Positions 1 through 10,094 are shown, counted from the stretch's first letter. The stretch: 64,000 bases of DNA from Enterobacter cloacae complex sp. R_G8 (GCF_024599795.1 NZ_CP102246.1:4278001-4342000), one strand, 5' to 3'. Notes: generated from the letters alone by a model not told the origin. A program made the numbers and translations.

Positions 1-2294
1 GGCTGGTCGCAATCGGCGGCTCCTGGTACTACCCGATAGCGGGTCTGGTTATGCTTGGCGTAACCGTCCTGCTCTGGCGTAGAAAACAATCCGCACTGTG
101 GCTCTATGCTGCATTACTCCTCGCCACCATGATCTGGGGCGTCTGGGAAGTCGGTTTCGACTTCTGGGCACTGACGCCGCGCAGTGACATTCTGGTCTTC
201 TTCGGTATCTGGCTGATCCTGCCGTTCGTCTGGCGTCGCCTGATCGTGCCTTCCAGCGGTGCCGTTGCGGCGCTGGTGGTTGCGCTGCTCATCAGTGGCG
301 GCATCCTGACCTGGGCCGGCTTTAACGACCCGCAGGAGATCAACGGAACGCTGAACGCAGAGTCAACCCCTGCTGCGGCTATCTCGCAGGTCGCGGACGG
401 TGACTGGCCGGCGTATGGGCGTAACCAGGAAGGTCAGCGCTACTCCCCGCTGAAGCAAATCAACGCGGACAACGTGAAAAACCTGAAAGAAGCCTGGGTA
501 TTCCGTACCGGCGATCTGAAGATGCCGAACGATCCAGGTGAGCTGACCAACGAAGTGACGCCGATTAAAGTGGGCAACATGCTTTATCTGTGTACGGCGC
601 ACCAGCGTCTGTTCGCGCTCGACGCGGCCACCGGTAAAGAGAAATGGCACTTCGATCCGCAGCTGAACTCCAACCCGTCGTTCCAGCACATCACCTGCCG
701 TGGCGTCTCTTACCACGAAGCGCGCGCGGACAATGCCAGCCCGGACGTCATTGCCGACTGTCCTCGCCGCATTATGCTGCCGGTGAACGATGGCCGCCTG
801 TTCGCGATTAACGCCGAAACGGGCAAGCTGTGCGAAACCTTCGCCAACAAAGGTATCCTGAATCTGCAGACCAACATGCCGGACACCACGCCGGGTCTGT
901 ATGAACCCACCTCACCGCCCATCATCACAGATAAGACTATTGTGATTGCTGGTTCGGTCACGGATAACTTCTCCACCCGCGAAACCTCTGGCGTTATCCG
1001 TGGTTTCGACGTGAACACCGGTAAACTGCTGTGGGCCTTCGATCCGGGCGCGAAAGATCCTAACGCGATCCCGTCTGATGAACACACCTTTACCTTTAAC
1101 TCGCCAAACTCCTGGGCACCGGCCGCGTATGACGCGAAGCTGGATCTGGTCTACCTGCCAATGGGCGTGACCACGCCTGATATCTGGGGCGGTAACCGTA
1201 CCCCTGAGCAGGAACGTTATGCCAGCTCCATTCTGGCGCTGAACGCGACCACCGGTAAACTGGCCTGGAGTTACCAGACCGTACACCACGATCTGTGGGA
1301 TATGGATATGCCGTCCCAGCCAACGCTGGCGGACATTACCGTTAACGGCAAAACCGTTCCGGTGATTTATGCTCCGGCGAAAACCGGTAACATCTTCGTC
1401 CTGGACCGTCGTAACGGCGAGCTGGTTGTGCCTGCACCGGAAAAACCGGTTCCTCAGGGCGCGGCAAAAGGCGATTACGTCACGAAAACGCAGCCGTTCT
1501 CTGACCTGAGCTTCCGTCCGAAGAAAGATCTCAGCGGGGCAGACATGTGGGGTGCCACCATGTTTGACCAGCTGGTATGCCGCGTGATGTTCCATCAGCT
1601 GCGCTATGAAGGCATCTTCACCCCGCCTTCTGAGCAGGGTACGCTGGTCTTCCCGGGTAACCTGGGGATGTTCGAATGGGGCGGGATCTCCGTTGACCCT
1701 AATCGTCAGGTGGCGATTGCCAACCCGATGGCGCTGCCGTTTGTCTCTAAACTGATCCCACGTGGTCCAGGTAACCCGATGGAGCAGCCAAAAGACGCGA
1801 AAGGCAGCGGTACCGAAGCCGGTATTCAGCCGCAGTATGGTGTACCGTTTGGCGTCACCCTGAATCCATTCCTGTCTCCGTTTGGTCTGCCGTGTAAACA
1901 GCCTGCCTGGGGATATATCTCCGGTCTGGATCTGAAAACCAACCAGATCGTGTGGAAAAAACGTATTGGTACCCCGCAGGACAGCATGCCGTTCCCGATG
2001 CCGGTTCCGGTGCCGTTCAACATGGGTATGCCAATGCTGGGTGGCCCAATCTCCACCGCCGGTAACGTGCTGTTCATCGCGGCAACCGCAGATAACTACC
2101 TGCGCGCGTACAACATGACCAACGGTGAGAAACTGTGGCAAGGCCGTCTGCCAGCCGGTGGACAGGCAACGCCGATGACCTATGAAGTGAATGGCAAGCA
2201 GTACGTTGTCATCTCTGCGGGCGGTCACGGTTCGTTTGGCACGAAGATGGGCGACTATATTGTCGCGTATGCGTTGCCGGACGACGCAAAATAA
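1..2294 (+). CDS. gcd: Quinoprotein glucose dehydrogenase, 5' end missing
   Basis: Membrane-bound PQQ-dependent dehydrogenase that oxidises D-glucose to gluconolactone in the periplasm and passes electrons to ubiquinone. The reading frame is open from base 3, with 763 residues in the window. Alignment with the E. coli protein (796 residues) suggests only about the first 33 residues lie outside. Visible are the remaining hydrophobic N-terminal helices (to about in-window residue 100) and then the large periplasmic beta-propeller domain, starting near DWPAYGRNQEGQRYSP and ending GDYIVAYALPDD. The internal ATG at 51 is not the true start, because homology continues upstream of it. A strong terminator follows 6 bases after the stop. 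Activity needs the cofactor PQQ, and no pqq genes are in this window. The identity is secure. Confidence 0.97.
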   Translation, partial: LVAIGGSWYYPIAGLVMLGVTVLLWRRKQSALWLYAALLLATMIWGVWEVGFDFWALTPRSDILVFFGIWLILPFVWRRLIVPSSGAVAALVVALLISGGILTWAGFNDPQEINGTLNAESTPAAAISQVADGDWPAYGRNQEGQRYSPLKQINADNVKNLKEAWVFRTGDLKMPNDPGELTNEVTPIKVGNMLYLCTAHQRLFALDAATGKEKWHFDPQLNSNPSFQHITCRGVSYHEARADNASPDVIADCPRRIMLPVNDGRLFAINAETGKLCETFANKGILNLQTNMPDTTPGLYEPTSPPIITDKTIVIAGSVTDNFSTRETSGVIRGFDVNTGKLLWAFDPGAKDPNAIPSDEHTFTFNSPNSWAPAAYDAKLDLVYLPMGVTTPDIWGGNRTPEQERYASSILALNATTGKLAWSYQTVHHDLWDMDMPSQPTLADITVNGKTVPVIYAPAKTGNIFVLDRRNGELVVPAPEKPVPQGAAKGDYVTKTQPFSDLSFRPKKDLSGADMWGATMFDQLVCRVMFHQLRYEGIFTPPSEQGTLVFPGNLGMFEWGGISVDPNRQVAIANPMALPFVSKLIPRGPGNPMEQPKDAKGSGTEAGIQPQYGVPFGVTLNPFLSPFGLPCKQPAWGYISGLDLKTNQIVWKKRIGTPQDSMPFPMPVPVPFNMGMPMLGGPISTAGNVLFIAATADNYLRAYNMTNGEKLWQGRLPAGGQATPMTYEVNGKQYVVISAGGHGSFGTKMGDYIVAYALPDDAK

Positions 2295-2300
2295 ATGCAA

Positions 2301-2322
2301 AACGGCAACCTCGGTTGCCGTT
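2301..2322 (+). terminator. gcd rho-independent terminator
   Basis: Perfect 9-bp stem AACGGCAAC / GTTGCCGTT with loop CTCG, running into TTTTTT. It starts 6 bases after the gcd stop codon. Confidence 0.9.
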
Positions 2323-2335
2323 TTTTATGTTTGTT

Positions 2336-2382
2336 CCCTCTCCCACAGGGAGAGGGCCAGGGTGAGGGCATCAGGCCGCGGG
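2336..2382 (-). repeat. Palindromic intergenic repeat, copy 1
   Basis: It contains a perfect 9-bp inverted repeat, CCCTCTCCC aca GGGAGAGGG, followed by a GC-rich tail. The reverse complement of 2336-2382 matches 6724-6770 almost base for base over about 47 bases, so this is a dispersed element in the opposite orientation to copy 2. It sits between the convergent genes gcd and cueO and could also help terminate cueO. It resembles REP-type repeats, but I do not assign it to a named family. Confidence 0.75.
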
Positions 2383-2385
2383 TGC

Positions 2386-3954
2386 CTAAACCGTGAAACC
2401 CAGCATCATCCCCGTATCTTCATGCTCCAGCAGATGGCAGTGCGCCATATAGGCAAACTCCTTCGGCGCAGCATGGTCAAACTTCACCAGCACCTCGCTG
2501 ACGCCGCCTTCCACTCTCACTGTATCTTTCCAGCCCGCGCGATGCGCATCCGGCGCTTTGCCGTTCTCTGAAAGAATACGGAACTGGGTGCCGTGAATAT
2601 GGAACGGATGCAGCATCATGTCGCCTTCGCCTGAAATCACCCAGCGCTCAAACTGCCCTTTTGTGGCAGCGAACATCGGCGTGTTCATGTCGAACGCCTG
2701 GCCGTTTATCATGTTGGCGTTGTGGAAATCAAACCCGTGACCGCCGTGATTCATGTTGCCCATTCCACCCATTTTGCCATGGTCCATATTCATATGGCCC
2801 ATCATCTGCCCGTGGTGCATCCCCGCCATCGCCTGGTCGCCATATTTCTTCATCAGCGCCTGCATGCCCATCATATCGAGCATCGGATCCATCGAAAGCT
2901 GCAGTTTGCGCTGGGTTAGACCATCAAGCGACGGGAGGGCTGGCAAAGTGGTTAAGGTATCTGGCAGGATCCCGGATGCGGCGATCTGCAGAGGCTGAAT
3001 GCGTAATACCGGATGAGGCTTATCAAATGGCGCAACGGCCATGCCCATCTGGCTGACCGGGAGCGTCACCAGGTCAAACGGCTTACCGTCGCTGATGTCC
3101 ACCAGCACCTCAAAGCGCTCGCCCATCAGCATAGGGAGTTCCTGCACTTTGACCGGCTCAGGCAGCAGTCCACCGTCGCTCGCCACCACGTACAGCGGGC
3201 GTTTATCGCTGGCGGCAAAATTCAGCGAGCGCGCATTACATCCGTTGAGCAGACGTAACCGCAACCAGCCTTTTGGCGCGGCGTGCTGGGGGTAAATCGC
3301 GCCATTAGTCAGCGGCGTGTCGCCAAACCAGCCGACCGCCGCGCTCATCACATCGAGCTGATAATCAATCTGACCGTCTGCGGTAAATTTTTTGTCCTGC
3401 ACAATAACCGGCACATCATCGATACCCCACTGTTTGGGCAGACGCAGCAGGCGGCTTTCGTCATCTTCAATCAGCACCAGGCCTGCCAGCCCCATTGCCA
3501 CCTGATGACCTGTTTTGCCGTGCTGATGCGGGTGGAACCAGCAGGTCGCCGCCCGCTGCTCGGGGGTAAAAGTCACGGTGCGCTTCCCGCCCGCTTTAAT
3601 AATCCCTTGCGGGCCGCCGTCAACCTCGCCCGGCACTTCCAGTCCGTGCCAGTGCAGCGTCGTCTCTTCTGCCAGCGTGTTGTGAATATCAACGGTGACG
3701 GCTTTCCCTCTGCGCAACTGCAGCGCCGGGCCAAGCAGATTGCCGTTATAGCCCCAGGTGGTGGCGTTATATTTGCCAAACGCCGTTTTACCGGACTGAA
3801 CCACTAGCTGGATACGGCCACGGGCATCGGCGGTCAATAAATCAGGAATGGGTAAGGCAGGTCTGTCGGCCGCCAGAACCGCGCGACTCCACAGTGGTAA
3901 TGCGCTGGCAACCCCCAACGCAACGGAATATTTTAGAAATTCACGACGTTGCAT
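2386..3954 (-). CDS. cueO: Multicopper oxidase CueO
   Basis: Periplasmic laccase-like oxidase that converts Cu(I) to the less toxic Cu(II) and oxidises catechol siderophores. It has 522 residues (E. coli 516). The N-terminus is a twin-arginine (Tat) signal with RREFLK at residues 3-8 and a cut near VLAAD. The copper ligands are intact: HWHG, HPHQHG, HPFHIHG and HCHLLEHE near the C-terminus. Before the last domain lies the Met/His-rich segment typical of CueO (runs such as [18 protein letters not shown]), which binds extra copper. The start was set at the ATG ending at 3954, because AAGGAA lies 6 bases upstream of it; the ATG at 3960 abuts that site and longer in-frame starts have no homology. 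A CueR-type promoter lies upstream. Confidence 0.96.
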   Translation of the reverse strand: MQRREFLKYSVALGVASALPLWSRAVLAADRPALPIPDLLTADARGRIQLVVQSGKTAFGKYNATTWGYNGNLLGPALQLRRGKAVTVDIHNTLAEETTLHWHGLEVPGEVDGGPQGIIKAGGKRTVTFTPEQRAATCWFHPHQHGKTGHQVAMGLAGLVLIEDDESRLLRLPKQWGIDDVPVIVQDKKFTADGQIDYQLDVMSAAVGWFGDTPLTNGAIYPQHAAPKGWLRLRLLNGCNARSLNFAASDKRPLYVVASDGGLLPEPVKVQELPMLMGERFEVLVDISDGKPFDLVTLPVSQMGMAVAPFDKPHPVLRIQPLQIAASGILPDTLTTLPALPSLDGLTQRKLQLSMDPMLDMMGMQALMKKYGDQAMAGMHHGQMMGHMNMDHGKMGGMGNMNHGGHGFDFHNANMINGQAFDMNTPMFAATKGQFERWVISGEGDMMLHPFHIHGTQFRILSENGKAPDAHRAGWKDTVRVEGGVSEVLVKFDHAAPKEFAYMAHCHLLEHEDTGMMLGFTV

Positions 3955-3988
3955 ATTCATTTCCTTATTTCGTGCAGACGATCTTTTG

Positions 3989-4019
3989 AGCATAAACCCT
4001 CCCCTTACCGGAAGGTCAA
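3989..4019 (-). promoter_or_regulatory. CueR-dependent cueO promoter/operator
   Basis: On the minus strand there is a -35 TTGACC (4014-4019) and a -10 TATGCT (3989-3994) separated by 19 bases, the long spacer typical of MerR-family promoters. The spacer carries the copper-regulator dyad ACCTTCC (4010-4016) ... GGAGGGT (3996-4002). Position and sequence closely match what I recall of the E. coli cueO promoter, where CueR bound to Cu(I) activates by untwisting the DNA. It lies in the 145-bp divergent gap between cueO and yacC. Confidence 0.85.
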
Positions 4020-4099
4020 GTAACGCGGCAATAATAAAGATCGTCGCACTGGCACCAAATATGCTAACGTTGATTTTCCGTGATGCAGTGGTAGAAGCA

Positions 4100-4447
4100 A
4101 TGAAGACGTTTTTCAGGACAATTTTGTTCACCAGCCTGATGGCAATGTGTGCGAACAGCTATGCGCTCAGTGAAAATGAAGCGGAAGATATGGCCGATCT
4201 GACGGCAGTTTTTGTGTTCCTGAAAAATGATTGTGGCTACCAGAATTTACCCAACGGGCAAATTCGTCGCGCACTGGTCTTTTTTGCCCAGCAGAACCAA
4301 TGGGATCTCAGCAACTACGACAGCTTTGACATGAAAGCGCTCGGTGAAGATAGCTACCGCGATTTAAGCGGTATCGGTATCCCTACGGCAAAAAAATGCA
4401 AAGCGCTGGCCCGCGATTCGCTTAGCCTGCTCGCCTACGTGAAATAA
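4100..4447 (+). CDS. yacC: YacC, PulS/OutS-family periplasmic protein
   Basis: Protein of 115 residues, the same length as E. coli YacC and nearly identical to it. A signal peptide is visible ([10 protein letters not shown]... cut near NSYA). The mature part is small and helical with two cysteines (NDCGYQ and AKKCKA). YacC is placed in the PulS/OutS family, whose characterised members are pilotins for type II secretion secretins, but its own function is unproven. The start at 4100 follows homology; only a weak GGTAGAAG lies upstream. It is transcribed divergently from cueO, 145 bp away. Confidence 0.9.
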   Translation: MKTFFRTILFTSLMAMCANSYALSENEAEDMADLTAVFVFLKNDCGYQNLPNGQIRRALVFFAQQNQWDLSNYDSFDMKALGEDSYRDLSGIGIPTAKKCKALARDSLSLLAYVK

Positions 4448-4475
4448 CCTTCCCGACGCCTCTTGTTTCGCCTGG

Positions 4476-4493
4476 AACCGTGCAACCACGGTT
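4476..4493 (+). other. Hairpin between yacC and speE
   Basis: Perfect 7-bp inverted repeat AACCGTG / CACGGTT with a 4-base loop, 28 bases after yacC. No T-tract follows, so a terminator role is uncertain; it may be an operator or leader structure ahead of speE. Confidence 0.4.
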
Positions 4494-4562
4494 ATAGTTA
4501 GCTATCATGTTTCGCTCATTTTTCGTGAGTGTAACGGATGTTAACGAAGGAGGAGTCCGCGT

Positions 4563-5432
4563 ATGGCCGACCACACGTTGTGGCATGAAACACTGCATGA
4601 CCAGTTTGGTCAGTACTTTGCCGTTGATAACGTGCTTTATCATGAGAAAACCGATCATCAGGATCTGATCATCTTCGAGAATGCCGCTTTTGGCCGCGTA
4701 ATGGCGCTGGACGGCGTGGTGCAAACCACCGAGCGGGATGAGTTTATCTATCATGAGATGATGACCCACGTCCCGCTGCTGGCGCATGGGCACGCAAAAC
4801 ACGTGCTGATTATCGGCGGTGGTGACGGGGCGATGCTGCGCGAAGTCTCCCGCCACCAGTCCATTGAAAGCATCACCATGGTGGAGATCGATGCGGGCGT
4901 GGTCTCATTCTGTCGTCAGTACCTGCCCAACCATAATGCGGGTAGCTACGACGATCCGCGCTTTAAGCTGGTGATTGACGATGGCGTGAACTTCGTCAAC
5001 CAGACGACCCAGACGTTTGACGTCATTATCTCTGACTGTACCGACCCTATCGGCCCCGGCGCGTCGCTGTTTACCTCGTCGTTCTACGAAGGTTGCAAGC
5101 GTTGCCTGAACCCTGGCGGTATCTTTGTGGCGCAAAATGGCGTCTGCTTCCTGCAGCAGGATGAAGCGCTCGACAGCCACCGCAAACTGAGCACCTATTT
5201 TGGCGATGTCAGCTTCTATCAGGCTGCCATTCCGACCTACTACGGCGGGATCATGACCTTTGCATGGGCGACGGATAACGATGTCCTGCGCCATCTGTCC
5301 ACGGAAATTATCCAGGCGCGCTTCCATCAGGCGGGTCTCCAGTGCCGTTACTACAATCCCGCGGTTCATACCGCAGCCTTTGCCTTGCCGCAGTACCTGC
5401 AAGATGCACTGTCCTCCCAGGGGGTGAACTAA
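4563..5432 (+). CDS. speE: Spermidine synthase
   Basis: Transfers the aminopropyl group of decarboxylated S-adenosylmethionine to putrescine, giving spermidine in the cytoplasm. It has 289 residues (E. coli 288). Visible are the nucleotide-binding loop [12 protein letters not shown] (about 83-94), the acidic MVEID strand end and the catalytic segment [10 protein letters not shown] (about 157-166). A strong ribosome site, AAGGAGGA at 4547-4554, lies 8 bases before the ATG. speD starts on the very next base after the stop, so the two genes for consecutive steps are likely cotranscribed and translationally coupled. Close to identical to the E. coli enzyme. Confidence 0.98.
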   Translation: MADHTLWHETLHDQFGQYFAVDNVLYHEKTDHQDLIIFENAAFGRVMALDGVVQTTERDEFIYHEMMTHVPLLAHGHAKHVLIIGGGDGAMLREVSRHQSIESITMVEIDAGVVSFCRQYLPNHNAGSYDDPRFKLVIDDGVNFVNQTTQTFDVIISDCTDPIGPGASLFTSSFYEGCKRCLNPGGIFVAQNGVCFLQQDEALDSHRKLSTYFGDVSFYQAAIPTYYGGIMTFAWATDNDVLRHLSTEIIQARFHQAGLQCRYYNPAVHTAAFALPQYLQDALSSQGVN

Positions 5433-6227
5433 TTGAAAAAGCTTAAACTGCATGGCTTTAACAACCTGACCAAAAGCCTGAGTTTTTGTATTTACGATAT
5501 CTGCTACGCCAAAACAGCGGAAGAGCGCGATGGCTACATCGCCTATATCGATGAACTCTACAATGCCAACCGACTGACCGAGATCCTGTCGGAAACCTGT
5601 TCCATTATCGGCGCTAATATCCTGAACATCGCCCGCCAGGATTATGAACCCCAGGGCGCCAGCGTGACCATTCTGGTCAGCGAAGAGCCGGTCGACCCAA
5701 AACTAATCGATAAAACCGAGCATCCAGGCCCGCTGCCGGAAGTGGTTGTCGCGCATCTCGATAAAAGCCATATCTGCGTACATACCTACCCGGAAAGCCA
5801 CCCGGAAGGCGGACTGTGTACGTTCCGCGCTGATATCGAAGTATCCACCTGCGGCGTGATCTCGCCGTTAAATGCGCTGAACTATTTAATCCACCAGCTG
5901 GAATCCGATATCGTTACCATTGATTATCGTGTGCGTGGTTTCACGCGTGATATCAACGGCATGAAGCACTTTATCGATCACGAGATCAACTCCATTCAGA
6001 ACTTTATGTCCGAGGACATGAAATCGCTGTACGACATGATGGACGTGAACGTGTACCAGGAGAACATCTTCCACACCAAGATGCTGCTTAAGGAGTTTGA
6101 CCTTAAGCACTACATGTTCCACACAAAGCCAGAAGATTTAAGCGAAGAAGAGCGCAAGGTCATTACCGACCTGCTCTGGAAAGAGATGCGCGAAATCTAC
6201 TACGGCCGCAATATTCCGGCCGTGTAA
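5433..6227 (+). CDS. speD: S-adenosylmethionine decarboxylase proenzyme
   Basis: Makes the aminopropyl donor used by SpeE. It has 264 residues, as in E. coli. The proenzyme cuts itself between Lys111 and Ser112 (LDK|SHICVH), turning Ser112 into the pyruvoyl cofactor; both residues and Cys140 (STCGV) are present. The start codon is TTG at 5433, directly after the speE TAA, and the E. coli gene also uses TTG. There is no separate Shine-Dalgarno of note beyond GGGGG within the end of speE, so translation probably relies on ribosomes finishing speE. Confidence 0.97.
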   Translation: MKKLKLHGFNNLTKSLSFCIYDICYAKTAEERDGYIAYIDELYNANRLTEILSETCSIIGANILNIARQDYEPQGASVTILVSEEPVDPKLIDKTEHPGPLPEVVVAHLDKSHICVHTYPESHPEGGLCTFRADIEVSTCGVISPLNALNYLIHQLESDIVTIDYRVRGFTRDINGMKHFIDHEINSIQNFMSEDMKSLYDMMDVNVYQENIFHTKMLLKEFDLKHYMFHTKPEDLSEEERKVITDLLWKEMREIYYGRNIPAV

Positions 6228-6258
6228 GACGCGCGAGGAGCAAGGACGCTCCCGTGTG

Positions 6259-6621
6259 CTATTTCTGTTTCATGAACGCCCGGTACGCCGCCACGACCTG
6301 CAGAAAGTCCTCCACGCCGCACAGCGACAGGCTCTCTTCGTCGTAGTAGCTCATCCCCTCTTCCATCTCGTCGCCCGAGAATTCCAGCTGGTTGGCTCGC
6401 ACCATCACCTCTTCGCCATCCATCCACAGCGTGTATTCATGACCCGCGCGTTGCCAGGAGCGTTCACTGCCTTTCACCGTATTCGCCGCCTGTTCAACTT
6501 CATCAAGAAGCGCGAGATTTTCTTTCACCTCTTCGTTAAACCAGTGTCCAACGGCTTCGTGGCCCATCGACATACGCACTTTCACCACCCCGGTGATGTC
6601 GCGCAGAAATTCGTAATCCAT
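6259..6621 (-). CDS. yacL: YacL, UPF0231 family protein
   Basis: Acidic cytoplasmic protein of 120 residues, same length as E. coli YacL. No signal peptide, membrane segment or catalytic motif is visible. The family is conserved in enterobacteria and its function is not known to me. It lies downstream of acnB on the same strand and converges with speD, 31 bp apart. Confidence 0.92.
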   Translation of the reverse strand: MDYEFLRDITGVVKVRMSMGHEAVGHWFNEEVKENLALLDEVEQAANTVKGSERSWQRAGHEYTLWMDGEEVMVRANQLEFSGDEMEEGMSYYDEESLSLCGVEDFLQVVAAYRAFMKQK

Positions 6622-6723
6622 AGTATTTTCCTCTGCAAAGCCATTACGGTAATTATCGCAGCAGAGAGGAAGAAAAAAAGCGTGTGAGGCGGGAGGAATG
6701 AAAATAAAAAGGTGAGAGCAAGA

Positions 6724-6770
6724 CCCTGCGGCCTGATGCCCTCACCCCGTCCCTCTCCCACGGGAGAGGG
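6724..6770 (+). repeat. Palindromic intergenic repeat, copy 2
   Basis: Contains CCCTCTCCC (6751-6759) and GGGAGAGGG (6762-6770), preceded by a GC-rich arm that includes GGCCTGATGCCCTCACCC. Nearly the same 47 bases occur inverted at 2336-2382. It lies between yacL and acnB. Confidence 0.75.
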
Positions 6771-6781
6771 TGCAAACACTA

Positions 6782-6806
6782 AAAACCTTCTCGTAGAGAC
6801 GGTTTT
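6782..6806 (-). terminator. Probable acnB terminator
   Basis: Interrupted stem AAAACC-T-TCTC / GAGA-C-GGTTTT with a 3-base loop, 5 bases beyond the acnB stop. The downstream U-run is short, so this is a weak call. Confidence 0.5.
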
Positions 6807-6810
6807 GCTT

Positions 6811-9408
6811 TTATACCGCCGTCTGGAAGATCACCCCGTCAGCTTTCTCGGTGTACTGAGAGAGCTGGTCGAAGTTCAGATAGCGATAGGTATCCACCGC
6901 TGTCTTATCAACCTGAGCCACAAAGGTCTGGTACTCTTCCGGCGTTGGCAGTTTGCCAATCAGTGCCGCAACCGCTGCCAGCTCAGCAGACGCCAGGTAG
7001 ACGTTAGCACCGGTACCTAAACGGTTCGGGAAGTTACGGGTAGAGGTGGAGACCACCGTCGCACCGTCTGCCACGCGCGCCTGGTTACCCATACACAGGG
7101 AACAGCCAGGGATTTCGATACGCGCACCGCTCTTACCAAACACGCTGTAATAGCCCTCTTCGGTCAGCTGTGCCGCATCCATACGGGTTGGCGGTGCCAC
7201 CCACAGGCGGGTCGGCAGCTGGCCTTTGTGAGTATCCAGCAGTTTACCGGCAGCACGGAAGTGGCCGATGTTGGTCATACAGGAACCGATGAACACTTCG
7301 TCGATCTTATCGCCCTGCACGTCAGACAGCAGACGCGCATCGTCAGGATCGTTCGGTGCACAGAGAATTGGCTCTTTAATGTCTGCCAGATCGATGTCGA
7401 TCACCGCCGCATATTCTGCGTCAGCATCGGCTTCCAGCAGTTGCGGATCCGCCAGCCATTTCTCCATCCCCTGAATACGACGCTCCAGCGTACGACGGTC
7501 GCCGTAGCCTTCCGCAATCATCCACTTCAGCAGGACAATGTTAGAGTTCAGATACTCAATGATCGGCTCTTTGTTCAGCTTGATGGTACAACCCGCAGCG
7601 GAACGCTCTGCAGACGCATCGGTCAGCTCGAACGCCTGCTCAACTTTGAGATCCGGCAGCCCTTCAATTTCCAGAATGCGGCCAGAGAAGATGTTTTTCT
7701 TACCTTTCTTCTCAACGGTCAGCAGGCCCTGTTTGATGGCATACAGCGGGATAGCGTGAACCAGGTCGCGCAGGGTGATACCCGGCTGCATTTTACCTTT
7801 GAAGCGCACCAGTACCGATTCCGGCATATCCAGCGGCATCACGCCGGTCGCTGCGGCAAACGCCACCAGACCGGAGCCAGCCGGGAAGGAGATACCAATC
7901 GGGAAACGGGTATGGGAGTCACCGCCGGTACCGACGGTATCCGGCAGCAGCATACGGTTCAGCCAGGAGTGGATAACGCCGTCGCCCGGACGCAGGGAGA
8001 CGCCGCCACGGTTCATGATGAAGTCTGGCAGCGTGTGGTGCGTGGTTACGTCAACCGGCTTCGGATAGGCCGCCGTGTGACAGAAGGACTGCATGACCAG
8101 GTCAGACGAGAAGCCCAGGCACGCCAGGTCTTTCAGTTCGTCACGGGTCATTGGGCCTGTGGTGTCCTGAGAACCCACGGAGGTCATCTTCGGCTCGCAG
8201 TAAGCCCCCGGACGGACGCCGGCTACGCCGCACGCGCGGCCAACCATTTTCTGCGCCAGCGAGAAGCCACGATTGCTTTCTGCGACGTCTTTCGCATGAC
8301 GGAACACGTCTGAGTGCGGCAGACCCAGCGCTTCACGCGCTTTGGTGGTCAGGCCACGACCGATGATCAGCGGGATACGGCCACCGGCACGCACTTCGTC
8401 GATCAGCACGTCGGTTTTCAGCTCGAAGCTCGCCAGCAGTTCGTTGGTGTCGTGGTTACGGACTTCACCTTTGTATGGGTAAACGTCAATCACGTCGCCC
8501 ATGTTCAGGTTAGACACATCCACTTCGATTGGCAGTGCGCCAGCATCTTCCATGGTGTTGAAGAAGATTGGGGCAATCTTACCGCCCAGGCACAGACCGC
8601 CGCCGCGTTTGTTCGGCACATGCGGAATGTCGTCACCCATAAACCACAGGACGGAGTTGGTTGCGGATTTACGGGAAGAACCGGTACCGACAACGTCACC
8701 GACGTATGCCAGCGGGAAGCCTTTTTTCTGCAACGCTTCGATCTGTTTGATCGGGCCGACAACGCCAGGCTGATCCGGCTCAATGCCTTCACGGGCGTTT
8801 TTCAGCATCGCGAGGGCGTGCAGCGGGATATCCGGACGAGACCATGCATCCGGTGCCGGAGAGAGGTCATCGGTGTTGGTTTCACCGGTAACTTTGAATA
8901 CGGTAACGGTAATTTTTTCAGCCAGCGCAGGACGGTTCAGGAACCATTCGGCATCGGCCCAGGACTGCATCACCTGCTTCGCATAGACGTTGCCTGCTTT
9001 GGCTTTTTCTTCCACATCGTAGAAGTTATCGAACATCAGCAGCGTTGAAGAGAGCGCTTTAGCGGCAATTGGGGCCAGCGTGTCGTTATCCAGCGTGTCA
9101 ATCAGCGGATGAATGTTATAACCACCCTGCATGGTGCCGAGCAGTTCAATGGCTTTTTCAGGAGTAACCAGTGGGGAGGTGGCTTCGCCTTTGGCGATAG
9201 CAGCAAGGAATCCGGCTTTTACGTAGGCAGCTTCATCTACGCCAGGCGGTACGCGGTTGATCAGCAGATCTAACAGGAATTCTTCTTCGCCCTTAGGCGG
9301 GTTCTTCAGCAGCTCGACGAGCGCGGCCATTTGGGTTGCATCTAACGGTTTGGGTACAATTCCCTCGGCGGCACGTTCTGCTACGTGCTTACGGTATTCT
9401 TCTAGCAC
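6811..9408 (-). CDS. acnB: Aconitate hydratase B
   Basis: Main TCA-cycle aconitase, interconverting citrate and isocitrate through cis-aconitate; the apo-form of AcnB also binds mRNA. It has 865 residues, equal to E. coli AcnB. An N-terminal HEAT-like helical domain typical of AcnB is followed by the catalytic domains. The [4Fe-4S] cysteines are in [11 protein letters not shown] and CSLCMGNQ near the C-terminus. The start is GTG at 9408 (then [10 protein letters not shown]), with AGGAG 7 bases upstream; the ATGs further upstream have no homology and no ribosome site. It stands alone as a transcription unit. Confidence 0.97.
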   Translation of the reverse strand: MLEEYRKHVAERAAEGIVPKPLDATQMAALVELLKNPPKGEEEFLLDLLINRVPPGVDEAAYVKAGFLAAIAKGEATSPLVTPEKAIELLGTMQGGYNIHPLIDTLDNDTLAPIAAKALSSTLLMFDNFYDVEEKAKAGNVYAKQVMQSWADAEWFLNRPALAEKITVTVFKVTGETNTDDLSPAPDAWSRPDIPLHALAMLKNAREGIEPDQPGVVGPIKQIEALQKKGFPLAYVGDVVGTGSSRKSATNSVLWFMGDDIPHVPNKRGGGLCLGGKIAPIFFNTMEDAGALPIEVDVSNLNMGDVIDVYPYKGEVRNHDTNELLASFELKTDVLIDEVRAGGRIPLIIGRGLTTKAREALGLPHSDVFRHAKDVAESNRGFSLAQKMVGRACGVAGVRPGAYCEPKMTSVGSQDTTGPMTRDELKDLACLGFSSDLVMQSFCHTAAYPKPVDVTTHHTLPDFIMNRGGVSLRPGDGVIHSWLNRMLLPDTVGTGGDSHTRFPIGISFPAGSGLVAFAAATGVMPLDMPESVLVRFKGKMQPGITLRDLVHAIPLYAIKQGLLTVEKKGKKNIFSGRILEIEGLPDLKVEQAFELTDASAERSAAGCTIKLNKEPIIEYLNSNIVLLKWMIAEGYGDRRTLERRIQGMEKWLADPQLLEADADAEYAAVIDIDLADIKEPILCAPNDPDDARLLSDVQGDKIDEVFIGSCMTNIGHFRAAGKLLDTHKGQLPTRLWVAPPTRMDAAQLTEEGYYSVFGKSGARIEIPGCSLCMGNQARVADGATVVSTSTRNFPNRLGTGANVYLASAELAAVAALIGKLPTPEEYQTFVAQVDKTAVDTYRYLNFDQLSQYTEKADGVIFQTAV

Positions 9409-9614
9409 GACGGTTCTCCTCGCTCTCATTGTCATATGCGGCGGGCGTTCCCTTCACGCTCCTGTGAGACAGCAGTTTGTAGGGTAAATGCCCGATACCG
9501 CGTCGGGCAGCATAGCAGGATTTCTGCACAGTGTTAATCCGTTTACAAAAAAGCAACATTAAAAAATTTGCTGAATCGTTAAGCATGGTGTAGAGGGCTG
9601 ACGGGGGGAATTTT

Positions 9615-9654
9615 GGCAACAAAAAAACCGCCTGAAAGCGGTTTATTTGTTGCC
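9615..9654. terminator. Long stem-loop, probable terminator
   Basis: Arms GGCAACAAA-A-AAACCGC and GCGGTTT-A-TTTGTTGCC form a 16-bp stem with a single mismatch and a 6-base loop (CTGAAA). A/T runs inside both arms let it act on either strand. Any transcript it ends would come from the minus strand, 9650-10000, because the nearest plus-strand gene ends far away. Confidence 0.6.
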
Positions 9655-9978
9655 TTGCGGTGGTAGCACACCGGGTTGGCAGATTTGCGGCAATCCCAAC
9701 GCGATGAATTTTGCATCACAACCCGCTGGCTTGCAAGCCATCATGTCAGTTTTGCGTAGCGTCTTCCTGTTTCGAATGAAAACCCTTTTAACTTCATTTT
9801 TAGCCTTCTGAATTACTACCGAGTCGATTACTCTTCTCCACGGCCTGCTTCGCTGGTGTAGCAACCAGTCACCGGGCCCGGAAGCAGTTCCGTAACCTAC
9901 GCGGCAATCCCAATTTGCCTGGTTCTGCCTTTCCCGGTGAAGAATGAACCCGCGTAGCCTGTAAAGCAACGCACGCAA
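9643..9978 (-). CDS. Doubtful ORF, unknown product
   Basis: Open for 111 codons and rich in Arg, Gln and Cys; it ends inside the stem-loop at 9615-9654 (last residues GVLPPQGNK). I recognise no family. The early part (LLYRLRGFILHRERQ) looks like translated non-coding sequence, and no good ribosome site precedes the first ATG. An internal ATG at residue 79 would give a 33-residue cysteine-containing peptide. It could be a prophage-like remnant, a small-RNA region or a chance ORF. Confidence 0.15.
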   Translation of the reverse strand: MRALLYRLRGFILHRERQNQANWDCRVGYGTASGPGDWLLHQRSRPWRRVIDSVVIQKAKNEVKRVFIRNRKTLRKTDMMACKPAGCDAKFIALGLPQICQPGVLPPQGNK

Positions 9979-10094
9979 TGGAGATGCGAATCACTGCGCT
10001 GATCGTTGCGCTCGGTTTACTGCTTACGGCACTGCACGGTGGCTGGAACATATCCGACATCACGGTGCTGTTTGTTGTCAACCTCGGCAACTAG
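9978..10094 (+). CDS. Possible small hydrophobic peptide
   Basis: 38 codons starting ATGGAGATG; residues 5-19 (ITALIVALGLLLTAL) could cross a membrane, and the tail is NISDITVLFVVNLGN. A perfect GC hairpin follows 5 bases after the stop. The size and single hydrophobic helix recall type I toxin peptides and other small membrane proteins, but there is no sequence match I know. GGAG lies too close to the second ATG to serve it, and none serves the first, so expression is unproven. Confidence 0.25.
   Translation: MEMRITALIVALGLLLTALHGGWNISDITVLFVVNLGN

Noticed and set aside
912..2300. 462-codon minus-strand ORF opposite gcd
   Set aside because: Exact shadow of gcd; codon pattern is that of an antisense frame and it matches no family.
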